From an uncultured Draconibacterium sp. (GTDB taxonomy: Bacteria; Bacteroidota; Bacteroidia; Bacteroidales; Prolixibacteraceae), in NCBI RefSeq assembly GCF_963677155.1, contig NZ_OY781884.1, forward strand, positions 3,530,501 to 3,594,500: 64,000 nt of DNA, in the 5' to 3' direction. The position numbers were made by a program, and so were the translations under genes. The notes beneath the pieces were generated by a model, which worked only from the letters and a program-made list of their open reading frames with translations, searched no databases and was not told where the DNA came from. Shown here one piece after another: positions 8,009 through 14,863 of the stretch (position 1 is the stretch's first letter; every line of letters begins with the position of its first letter).

Positions 8009-8060
8009 GTGCGCTACAACGACAACGCACACCACTGCACCCGTAATGCAATTTGTTAAC
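8009..8060 (-). repeat. Possible short attC-type site
   Basis: About 52 bp immediately 3' of the lipoprotein gene 8071-8676. On the minus strand it begins GTTAACAAATTGC and ends GCGTTGTCGTTGTAGCGC, so AAC and GTT ends are present at the length of short attC sites. Internal pairing is weak and it is unrelated in sequence to the other elements. Included as a weak candidate because of its position. Confidence 0.25.
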
Positions 8061-8070
8061 CACAGATTTA

Positions 8071-8676
8071 TTATTTTTTATTCACGTTGTCATTTATAGT
8101 TAAATAATGAATTGCGATTAACAATCTTGTTTGGGGATCTCTAATGTTATAGTCATTGAAATTTTTTGCAATATTAAAAACCAATGAAGGGGTGATACCC
8201 CCAGCAACTCTAATTGTATTGTAATAATTCTCAAATTTTTTGTTCTGTCGTCCTTGTTTCTCTATGAACTTTACAAATTTTCCATTAGGATTTAATTCCA
8301 TAGTGGTTACTATGGCTGCAGTGGTGTTACTTTTTAACTCTTTAAATATCCAAATGTTATTGAAGAAGGCTTTGTCAAGTCGCTTATTTAAATCATTTTG
8401 AGCGCCCATGGAAAATGGAATCTTAATTTCTGAAACCATTCCAATTTCTGAGTTTAATTTAAAAAAGTCTGAGTATTTTGAACTAATTTCTTCCTCATTA
8501 GTATAATCTGTCACTCCGATACTTTTGTCAAAAAAGCGTTGAATTTTCGTTAAATTCTGGATCTCATTTTCGTTAAAATACGCTCTGATTGCTTTGTCAT
8601 TTGATAAATCATTTTGTTTTTGAGTACTACAAGCTAAAGCAATAACTGTTGTGAGTATTAAAACTACGTTCTTCAT
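8071..8676 (-). CDS. Hypothetical lipoprotein
   Basis: 201 residues. The N-terminus MKNVVLILTTVIALACS is a lipoprotein signal with the lipobox ALAC, so Cys16 is the expected lipidation site. The remainder is soluble, with no repeats or recognised domain; it contains a central FKELKSNTTAAIVTTMEL strand-like segment and a C-terminal ITPSLVFNIAKNF helix. Family not recognised. It lies 79 bp upstream of the broken lipoprotein gene, on the same strand, between attC-like copies B and C. Confidence 0.65.
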   Translation of the reverse strand: MKNVVLILTTVIALACSTQKQNDLSNDKAIRAYFNENEIQNLTKIQRFFDKSIGVTDYTNEEEISSKYSDFFKLNSEIGMVSEIKIPFSMGAQNDLNKRLDKAFFNNIWIFKELKSNTTAAIVTTMELNPNGKFVKFIEKQGRQNKKFENYYNTIRVAGGITPSLVFNIAKNFNDYNIRDPQTRLLIAIHYLTINDNVNKK

Positions 8677-8722
8677 TTGTTGTCGATTTTTAATTTGTGA
8701 TTAACGGATGGCTCAATATGCA

Positions 8723-8850
8723 TAATGGTTGGCACATGTTGTCGGGGCGGATTTCGGAGATTGTTCCTGTCTGAAGGACATGGAACTGCCATGCGAGAAT
8801 CCGCAGTTGGCGTACCAACGACCCCCGCCCTGCAATATGTACCGTGTTAG
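8723..8850 (-). repeat. attC-like element, copy C
   Basis: About 128 bp. It contains GGTTGGCACATGTTGTCGGG, GGCGGATTTCGGAG, GTTCCTGTCTGAAGGACA, TGCGAGAATCCGC, GTTGGCGTACCA, CCCTGCAATATGTACCGTG and TTAGC. The stop codon TAA of the upstream gene 8847-10274 lies inside the CTAAC end of the element, exactly as gene stop codons overlap attC sites in many integron cassettes. The middle arms GCGGATT and AATCCGC pair, as do the outer and innermost arms. Confidence 0.65.
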
Positions 8851-10274
8851 CGGTAGTCTTTTTGATAAAATAATTTTTTTTCATTCGTTATATTCCAAAG
8901 AAGCAATAATTCTGATTTTAATTCTGAGTTTTTATAATTTGTCGTTTTTCCCCACGACATGATATTGCAATCGTCAGATAATTCAACCACTTTCTCAGGT
9001 GAATTAAAAATATTGTTTAATGCTTGTATTTCACATTTATTTTCGTCCAATTTTGAAATGTCTGCGAAAGTGTAAACGAGCATTGATGCAATAATAAAAA
9101 TCCAATATTTTTTAGATTTCATTTTTCCATATAAAAAATATGTTGTTGCTCCCAAAGCAAAAAACAAACTAATGGTTACGGGCATAAATGTATCATATCG
9201 TATAATATTTGGTCTGTAAGGTCTGTAGCCACCTAAAGGCAGTAATAAAATATAGATTGCCGAAAATACTCCTATCCATTTTACAGTCCGAATTATTTTT
9301 TCTGCTTCTTTGGTTTTAATTTTTTTATGAATTATGAATAGATTAATTCCAATTATTGTAAGCATTAATGGGAATCCAAATGAATGTGTAATTTGAGAAA
9401 AAATACCAACGGGTAATTTCAAATATCGTTCGATTAATGGAATTGATTCTGAGTCGTAATTTGAATCATAAAATCCAAGGAATAATGAGTACAAGCTAAA
9501 AAAACTTATTGGTAAAATTAGAGATAATACATCTTTCGGGATTTGTTTAATAAACGAAAAAATCGAGTTAGAACTATGTTTTTTAAAATCAATGATGTAA
9601 TGAAAAAAGAGAAGGGTAGAAAATATTAAAATTACACCAGGAATAAGTGGACCACTTAACGGTAAAATAAAAACTAAAGGAATTAAATAGAATAATCTTT
9701 TACCAAAAGGTTTGTGGTCAAGGTTGTATAATCTATCATAGAAGGATTTTATAAATATTACCAATAACACAAGTGGAACTGCATAGAAAAAAGTATAAGC
9801 CGTTGATACATCTATTATTCCCATTCGACTCCAATATCCATGGGTTTGAAATAATGGTGTAACCAAAGCAGCTACTATTAGAAATTGATGATTTAAAATA
9901 TTTTTTACGTTACTAATAGTTATCGTTAAGAGGTAAATTAAAAAAGCTTGAACAAGTATCTTCGCCAATGCACATGAAAAATAAACAGACGTTATTGGCT
10001 CAAAGAAACGTTGAAGAAGAATCGGCACATTTCTAAAATATTCCATAAAAAAGTAATGCGAGAAAAAACGATTTGGATTTACATGTTTTTCATTTGTAAT
10101 TACTGCTTTTATACCTGTCGGGTCGTTAAATATTTCCTGAACATCTTTTGCAGGTACAATACCTCCTTCCATGTCTCCGTAGAGAGGAGTGTGATAAAAT
10201 TGTAGGAATGAATATGTTAAATCCCCAATTAAAAAAATTATTAGTAATATTTTAAATATTTGAGCTTTTCTCAT
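8847..10274 (-). CDS. Hypothetical polytopic membrane protein
   Basis: 475 residues from the ATG at 10274; the frame is open further upstream, but only by reading through attC-like copy D, so the longer start (TTG at 10391) is rejected. The protein has around ten hydrophobic segments (e.g. ILLIIFLIGDLTYSF, LFYLIPLVFILPLSGPLIPG, YWIFIIASMLVYTF) with long loops near the N-terminus and a soluble C-terminal tail of about 70 residues. The pattern recalls integral-membrane glycosyltransferases or lipid-linked sugar enzymes, but I see no signature that supports this. It is bracketed by two attC-like elements as a single-gene cassette. Confidence 0.7.
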   Translation of the reverse strand: MRKAQIFKILLIIFLIGDLTYSFLQFYHTPLYGDMEGGIVPAKDVQEIFNDPTGIKAVITNEKHVNPNRFFSHYFFMEYFRNVPILLQRFFEPITSVYFSCALAKILVQAFLIYLLTITISNVKNILNHQFLIVAALVTPLFQTHGYWSRMGIIDVSTAYTFFYAVPLVLLVIFIKSFYDRLYNLDHKPFGKRLFYLIPLVFILPLSGPLIPGVILIFSTLLFFHYIIDFKKHSSNSIFSFIKQIPKDVLSLILPISFFSLYSLFLGFYDSNYDSESIPLIERYLKLPVGIFSQITHSFGFPLMLTIIGINLFIIHKKIKTKEAEKIIRTVKWIGVFSAIYILLLPLGGYRPYRPNIIRYDTFMPVTISLFFALGATTYFLYGKMKSKKYWIFIIASMLVYTFADISKLDENKCEIQALNNIFNSPEKVVELSDDCNIMSWGKTTNYKNSELKSELLLLWNITNEKKLFYQKDYR

Positions 10275-10288
10275 TTGGTTTAAGATTA

Positions 10289-10423
10289 CCGTTAACGGTT
10301 GGTACATGTTGTCGGGGTGGATTTCTGGGAGCGTTCCTGTCCGAAGGACACGGAACTGCGATGCGAGAATCCGCAGTTGGCGTACCACCAAACTCCGGCC
10401 TGCAATATGTACCGTGTTATAAA
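10289..10423 (-). repeat. attC-like element, copy D
   Basis: About 135 bp. It begins GTTAACGGTTGGTACATG on the plus strand and ends TGCAATATGTACCGTGTTAT; on the minus strand this is TAACACGGTACATATTGCA ... CATGTACCAACCGTTAAC. The two ends pair imperfectly (AAC..GGTACATATTG against AAC..GGTACATGTTG). It starts about 15 bp after the stop of the redoxin gene. It keeps the GTTCCTGTCC-GAA-GGACACGGAAC centre and GATGCGAGAATCCGC. Confidence 0.7.
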
Positions 10424-10437
10424 CAGTTGTTTATTCT

Positions 10438-11592
10438 TCATTTTATTATTTCCCAAAAATTTATTTCTTGATTCTCCATTTTTATTATTAATCCATATTC
10501 GTTTTCAAGCGTTGCTTTTGCTTTCTCTAAATCATTTGCAGAAATTATAAAATCAAATTTTCTGTCGTCTGGTTTTTTAACTTCTAAAAGTATTGAGTAG
10601 TTATCTTCAAGAAAGTCTTTCAGATTTTCAATTGTTGCTCCTTTACTTTCCCAATTGTCATATCGCAGAGAAGTTCCAAAATGTTGTGAACTAGAATTAT
10701 GAACATTTAATAATGAATCATTTTCAATTTGTAATAAGCCAACAAGTGTGTCTTTGGGTAATTCTTTTAGCTTAAAATCCATTTGTTCTGGCAATAGATA
10801 TTTTAGCATATCAACGCAATTAGCTTGAGTGGTAATTTCCTTGTCAGCTTTTAATGTTACATCATAAGTTGTTTTTAATAGCACTGAATCTTTTTTTAGA
10901 ATTCGTGATTTATTTATGCCATAAAATACTTTAAGCATGTTTTCTAAATCTTTGTTGAATACATTAATATCAAAGGGATTGAAATGGTAATATGAAGATT
11001 GTCCCATTCCAAGATTATTCTTTTGAATTGAAAAAGAATATGCTGAATTATCAAATGGAATTTCTGAGTTATTTAGGTTAATAGTTGTTGTTTCCTGTTC
11101 TCTTCCAAGTACACTATTTAAAAGTTTTTTGTCCAAATGAAAAGGACTGCCCTGCCATTTTATTATTCCATTTTCGTCAATCAAAAAAGTCTCTGGAAAT
11201 GAAGAAACTCCATAAGCACGAATAGTTTTTTGCTCTGGGTCTGAACCTATTGGATAGTACATTACCATTTTATCCAAAAACTTGTCAATTAACTCTTGTT
11301 TATCAAATGTTACAGATAAAAATACTGTCTCTGGAAATTGTTTGACTAAATGGTTTAACTCGGGTATCGAAGCAACACAGGGTGCGCATTTTGTGAACCA
11401 AAAGTCAAGTACAATGATTTTTCCACTTAAATCTTTCGGAATTTGTTTGGTTTGCCAATCTGCAACTTGAATTTTTGGATAAATCCAGTTCTCAATTTCA
11501 ATTTTTGGAGCTTTTTGTCCAACTAAGTTTTGTTGAGAAAATCCAATCAATGAGTAGAAAAGAAATATGATTATTATAAATGTTTTTTTCAT
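10438..11592 (-). CDS. TlpA-like redoxin with C-terminal DUF3738-like domain
   Basis: 384 residues. The start at 11592 is chosen because it begins a good signal peptide (MKKTFIIIIFLFYSLIGFSQ); the frame extends 15 codons upstream without one. Residues about 30-165 are a thioredoxin-fold redoxin: IVLDFWFTKCAPCVASIPEL has the CxxC motif (Cys-Ala-Pro-Cys), and SSFPETFLIDENGIIKWQG carries the cis-Pro region. The C-terminal half (YDVTLKADKEITTQANCVDM ... ATLENEYGLIIKMENQEI) resembles DUF3738. The protein is expected to act in the periplasm in thiol redox exchange; the partner is unknown. It is the first gene of the minus-strand island and is followed by attC-like copy D. Confidence 0.8.
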   Translation of the reverse strand: MKKTFIIIIFLFYSLIGFSQQNLVGQKAPKIEIENWIYPKIQVADWQTKQIPKDLSGKIIVLDFWFTKCAPCVASIPELNHLVKQFPETVFLSVTFDKQELIDKFLDKMVMYYPIGSDPEQKTIRAYGVSSFPETFLIDENGIIKWQGSPFHLDKKLLNSVLGREQETTTINLNNSEIPFDNSAYSFSIQKNNLGMGQSSYYHFNPFDINVFNKDLENMLKVFYGINKSRILKKDSVLLKTTYDVTLKADKEITTQANCVDMLKYLLPEQMDFKLKELPKDTLVGLLQIENDSLLNVHNSSSQHFGTSLRYDNWESKGATIENLKDFLEDNYSILLEVKKPDDRKFDFIISANDLEKAKATLENEYGLIIKMENQEINFWEIIK

Positions 11593-12241
11593 GTAGGTTT
11601 CTTTTTTACAATTGCTTATAACGTACGCATAACCCAATACTTTGGGTTATTTCCCTATTAACACTTTGGGTTATAATACCAATTTGGGTATATAAACCAA
11701 CTTTTTGCGAAAGTCCTATTATTTGCAAGTGTGTATTCAACGGCCTTTGGTTTTTAATGGATTAAATATAATTGTTTTTTTGTAATAGTTTGAAAAGTGG
11801 TTTGGTGGCTTAAACAAAAGTTTAAAACAAAAAACAATTTCTGAGGCTTAAACTTTTGTTTAAACACTGGCGGAGCTCCGGTGAGCACTTAAAAGTTTAT
11901 TTATTGGCTTCCGATCTTCCTTTTGGCATTTAAACTTAAGTTTAAACGCTCTCGGGCGTTCCTCTCGGGGCTTAAAAGTTTGTTTAAACCTTGTCGGGTG
12001 TTCCTTTTGGGCTTTAAACTTTAGTTTATGGCTTAAAAGTTAATTCCGGGGGCTTAAAACTTACCGGTAATTAGCGAAATTCGTTTCATATGTTCAATAA
12101 CATATGTGTAAGGTCTTGATTTTTAGTTCTTGTTGCCGTAAATTGGTAGTGCTAATTGCCCGGGTAACTCAAAAAATAATTTTAATTAATGCCTCTGCAA
12201 GCAGCCCAAATAATACAATTACTAATGCAAAATCTAAAACC
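11593..12241. other. 649-bp non-coding boundary region
   Basis: This stretch separates the minus-strand island from the plus-strand core genes. It starts with three TTTGGGTTAT/TTTGGGTAT direct repeats near 11640-11690 and a CGTTATAAGC near 11620 that could be the outer recombination point of the array. It then holds the 41-bp-period minisatellite (11808-12066). No convincing gene: the upstream extension of the frame of the next gene (12104-12241) has no coding character. Confidence 0.4.
11808..12066. repeat. Minisatellite, period about 41 bp, with palindromic TTTAAAC units
   Basis: About seven to eight degenerate units start near 11808, 11845, 11885, 11926, 11968, 12010 and 12051 (an extra half unit near 12030). 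Each has GGCTTAAA.GTTTGTTTAAAC or the palindrome TTTAAACTTAAGTTTAAA, and the better-kept units add TCGGGYGTTCCTTTTG. There are frequent stops in all frames. A functional role is unknown; replication slippage of a palindromic seed could also create it. Confidence 0.6.
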
Positions 12242-12955
12242 ATGATCGAAAAAATTATTGTTAATAGTCGCACAACCGAGATTCATGGAACTACACGTTT
12301 ACTTATTAATGCCTACCTAAAGTCGGGATTAACCGCAGAAAGAACGCTTATATCAATGTTTAACGCTATTACCGAGCAAAACACCGCTCTTGGCAATGCC
12401 ATCGACCGCTCGAAAGCACAGAGTTTACTTTCCGAAAAAGATGATATCCGCGATGCTGCCGACCGGGCGGTGGGGCATCTCATTAAAGGTTACACTTACC
12501 ACCCCGACGAAACGATCCGTAATGCAGCACTAGTAGTTGATGCCGTTTTTAATAAATATGGCTTTGCGGTAATCGACGAAAGTTATGTTACCGAGTCGTC
12601 GCTCCTGGTATCGATGCTGGGCGACTTTGCGGCACCAAAAGTTCAGGAGGCCATTGCGCTGTTGTCGGGGGTAGCCGAAAATATTGCCAGCCTGCAGGCT
12701 GCACAAACCGATTTTGAGAACACACAAACCCAATATGCCGAAGAGCTGGCCGAAGAAAACAATCAGTTAAATGCCACTACATTAAAGAAAGAAGTAGCTG
12801 CCCTGATAAACGACAACTTGGTGGTATTTTTGCGTTCTGCCGAACGTTTTCAGGCCGAAACCTACGGTGCATTTGCCGCCACAGTTGCTAAAATTATTGC
12901 CGACAATAACAACGCTGTCCGCAAACGCTGGAACAAAGGTGATTCGGAGGATTAG
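12242..12955 (+). CDS. DUF6261-like family protein
   Basis: 237 residues from the ATG at 12242; the reading frame is open from 12104 but that extension is low-complexity and unlike protein. The protein is all alpha-helical by pattern, with an NAITEQNTALGNAIDRSKAQ helix, DAADRAVGHLIKGYTYHPDE, and a long C-terminal helix (FENTQTQYAEELAEENNQLN). This resembles DUF6261, a Bacteroidota-restricted cytoplasmic family of about 240 residues without known function; the family call is from memory of its pattern and not certain. It is a stand-alone plus-strand gene followed by a terminator. Confidence 0.65.
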   Translation: MIEKIIVNSRTTEIHGTTRLLINAYLKSGLTAERTLISMFNAITEQNTALGNAIDRSKAQSLLSEKDDIRDAADRAVGHLIKGYTYHPDETIRNAALVVDAVFNKYGFAVIDESYVTESSLLVSMLGDFAAPKVQEAIALLSGVAENIASLQAAQTDFENTQTQYAEELAEENNQLNATTLKKEVAALINDNLVVFLRSAERFQAETYGAFAATVAKIIADNNNAVRKRWNKGDSED

Positions 12956-12982
12956 TTAATAAATTTTGATTTAAAGGATTAA

Positions 12983-13016
12983 AAGGGGATGTTGCCATGT
13001 GCACGTCCCTTTTTTT
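12983..13016 (+). terminator. Rho-independent terminator after the DUF6261-like gene
   Basis: Stem AGGGGATGT / GCACGTCCCT with one wobble and one bulge, followed by seven T. It lies about 28 bp after the stop codon at 12955. Confidence 0.65.
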
Positions 13017-13167
13017 ATGCTCTTTTTTACCGCGATTAACATTCAGTTAACCCGCCAACAAATCAGATAAACTTTTTAATGATTATAAATAATTCTCAGA
13101 CCTCCTGAAAACAGGCACTTCCGGTGAATTCATCTGGTGTTTTTTTATAAAAATGAGTTAAAATGAT

Positions 13168-13193
13168 GCATTCCGTTAACGTTAACGGAATGC
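13168..13193. promoter_or_regulatory. 26-bp perfect palindrome, candidate operator of uxaBA
   Basis: Two inverted half sites GCATTCCGTTAAC meet at a central CG, without a mismatch. The palindrome ends 10 bp before the -7 box at 13204 and covers the place where the -33 element should be, so a repressor bound here would block the promoter. The centre TTAACGTTAA resembles LacI-family operators. The cognate regulator is not in this window. Confidence 0.6.
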
Positions 13194-13203
13194 TTAAAAA
13201 GCT

Positions 13204-13211
13204 TATATTTG
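13204..13211 (+). promoter_or_regulatory. Bacteroidota -7 promoter box of uxaB
   Basis: TATATTTG matches TAnnTTTG, 58 bp upstream of the uxaB start; the -33 region is inside the palindrome at 13168-13193. Confidence 0.5.
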
Positions 13212-13269
13212 CCCACTCAAAAGAAAAGAAGTGCTAATCACGCCTGTAAAAGGTTATAGATCTTAGAAG

Positions 13270-14769
13270 ATGAAGAAATTAAATCGTACGAATGCAACTG
13301 AAACAAGTAATTACCCAACACGCATACTTCAGTTTGGTGAAGGAAATTTTTTACGCGCTTTTACCGACTGGATCGTAAATAAAATGAACAAAGAGATCGG
13401 TTTTAACGCCGGTGTTGATGTGGTTCAGCCACTGCCAAACGGTATGGTTGACATGCTGAACGATCAGGATGGGCTTTACCACGTTTACCTGAAAGGGATT
13501 AAAAACGGGAAGCCGGTTACCGAATTTTCGCTGATTGACTGTATAAATAAAGGTATTAATCCATACAGCGAATTTGAATCGTACAAAAAAAGTATCCTGA
13601 ATCCCGATCTTCGTTTTGTGTTTTCGAATACTACCGAAGCCGGTATCAGCTGGGAGGAAAACGATACGCTGGATATGGCTCCTCAGAATTCGTTTCCGGC
13701 AAAAGTGGCGGCAATGTTGTACATGCGCTACAACGAATTTGATGGCGACAAATCAAAAGGTTTGATCTTTTTTGCCTGCGAGCTGATCGACCGTAATGGC
13801 GATATGCTCAAGAAATTCGTACTGCAACATGCCGAAAAATGGAATCTTGGCAACGATTTTATCAGCTGGGTGAACGAAGCCTGTTGTTTTTGCAGCACAT
13901 TGGTCGACCGTATTGTACCGGGCTTTCCTCGCGACGAGATCAAAGAAATTCAGGAAGAGCTGGGTTACGAAGATAACCTGGTTGTAGTTGGCGAATATTT
14001 TCACCTGTGGGTAATTGAAGCTCCGGAATGGGTGCAGGATGAGTTTCCTGCTGAAAAAGCCGGTTTGGAAGTGAAATTTGTAAAAGACATGAAACGTTTC
14101 CGCGAGCAAAAAGTGCAGGTGCTGAATGGTTGCCACACCGGAAGTTATGCGGTGTCGTACCTGAGCGGAATTGAAACTGTTCGCGAAGCCTACGAAAACC
14201 TTGAGGTAGGTAGTTTTATGAAGGAACTTGTTTACGACGAGGTGTTGCCGGTTCTGGATGGAACAGAAAAGGAACTGAAGAAATTTGCCAACAAAATTCT
14301 GGAGCGTTTTGCCAATCCGTTTATTCGTCACCAGTGGCAAAGTATTGCTTTAAATGCCATGTCGAAATGGGAAACGCGAAACCTGCCTTCGCTGATAAAC
14401 TTCGAACAAAAACACGGAATGTTGCCACAAAAATTGGTGTTCTCGCTGGCTGCCATGATCGCTTATTTTAAAGGAGAAGCCAATGGCGAAGCCTACAAGG
14501 TTCAGGATGATGAGTGGATTGTTGATTTTTACAAAGAAGCCTGGGCTGAATGCGATGGTCGTCCGATTTCAATCTACAATTTGTGCGAAAAAGTATTGAG
14601 CCTTGATAAAGTTTGGAAACAAAACCTGAATGATATTCCAAACCTGACGATTACCGTTAGCCACTACCTGTTCCTGATTACGCAGGTGGGCATGAAAAAA
14701 GCGGTTAAAGCGGTGTTGTGCGAAGACAACCCACTGATGCAGATTCCCATTGATAAAATGAACAATTAA
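13270..14769 (+). CDS. uxaB: Tagaturonate reductase (altronate oxidoreductase)
   Basis: 499 residues, the usual length. UxaB reduces tagaturonate to altronate with NADH in galacturonate catabolism. The N-terminus TRILQFGEGNFLRAFTDWIV is the nucleotide-binding opening of the mannitol dehydrogenase/UxaB family; VQVLNGCHTGSYAVSYLSGI and LNAMSKWETRNLPSL in the C-terminal half are the family's catalytic-region motifs (Lys and His of the substrate site). The enzyme is cytosolic. It is followed 94 bp later by uxaA, which makes the next step, so the two form an operon behind a palindromic operator and a TATATTTG promoter box. Confidence 0.93.
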   Translation: MKKLNRTNATETSNYPTRILQFGEGNFLRAFTDWIVNKMNKEIGFNAGVDVVQPLPNGMVDMLNDQDGLYHVYLKGIKNGKPVTEFSLIDCINKGINPYSEFESYKKSILNPDLRFVFSNTTEAGISWEENDTLDMAPQNSFPAKVAAMLYMRYNEFDGDKSKGLIFFACELIDRNGDMLKKFVLQHAEKWNLGNDFISWVNEACCFCSTLVDRIVPGFPRDEIKEIQEELGYEDNLVVVGEYFHLWVIEAPEWVQDEFPAEKAGLEVKFVKDMKRFREQKVQVLNGCHTGSYAVSYLSGIETVREAYENLEVGSFMKELVYDEVLPVLDGTEKELKKFANKILERFANPFIRHQWQSIALNAMSKWETRNLPSLINFEQKHGMLPQKLVFSLAAMIAYFKGEANGEAYKVQDDEWIVDFYKEAWAECDGRPISIYNLCEKVLSLDKVWKQNLNDIPNLTITVSHYLFLITQVGMKKAVKAVLCEDNPLMQIPIDKMNN

Positions 14770-14863
14770 ACAATGTTTTCCTTGCAGATGGCGCAGATAA
14801 CGCAGCTATTAAGCAATTAATTTCAGCGAAATCAGCGAAATCTGCGAGAAATAAAAAACAGAA

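Larger units (their letters stand above)
1392..11640 (-). other. Candidate integron-like cassette array (integrase not in window)
   Basis: About 10 kb of AT-rich DNA in which all eleven genes and gene remnants are on the minus strand, while the flanking core genes run on the plus strand. Five elements of about 125-135 bp (1392-1526, 4358-4487, 5246-5370, 8723-8850, 10289-10423) lie 3' of minus-strand ORFs; four overlap or begin within about 20 bp of the stop codon and the one at 5246-5370 starts about 30 bp after it. Unidirectional genes each followed by a folded repeat is the layout of integron cassettes. The repeats are missing between several genes (five ORFs between the first two elements, three between 5246-5370 and 8723-8850), so some intervals are multigenic or have lost their sites. 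No tyrosine integrase is visible. Interpretation is inference; orientation bias and repeats are seen directly. Confidence 0.6.

Noticed and set aside
10275-10391. N-terminal extension of the polytopic membrane protein
   Set aside because: It starts at a TTG and reads through attC-like copy D; the same frames open in the other copies, so the similarity is from the repeat and not from protein coding.
11808-12066. Replication origin or plasmid iteron array
   Set aside because: Spacing is iteron-like, but no DnaA boxes, rep or par genes lie nearby and the units are too degenerate.
12104-12241. N-terminal extension of the DUF6261-like protein
   Set aside because: The extension has no coding pattern and is preceded by the minisatellite; the ATG at 12242 gives a clean family start.
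13168-13193. Terminator of the DUF6261-like gene
   Set aside because: The palindrome has no loop and no T tract and sits on the uxaB promoter; the true terminator is at 12983-13016.
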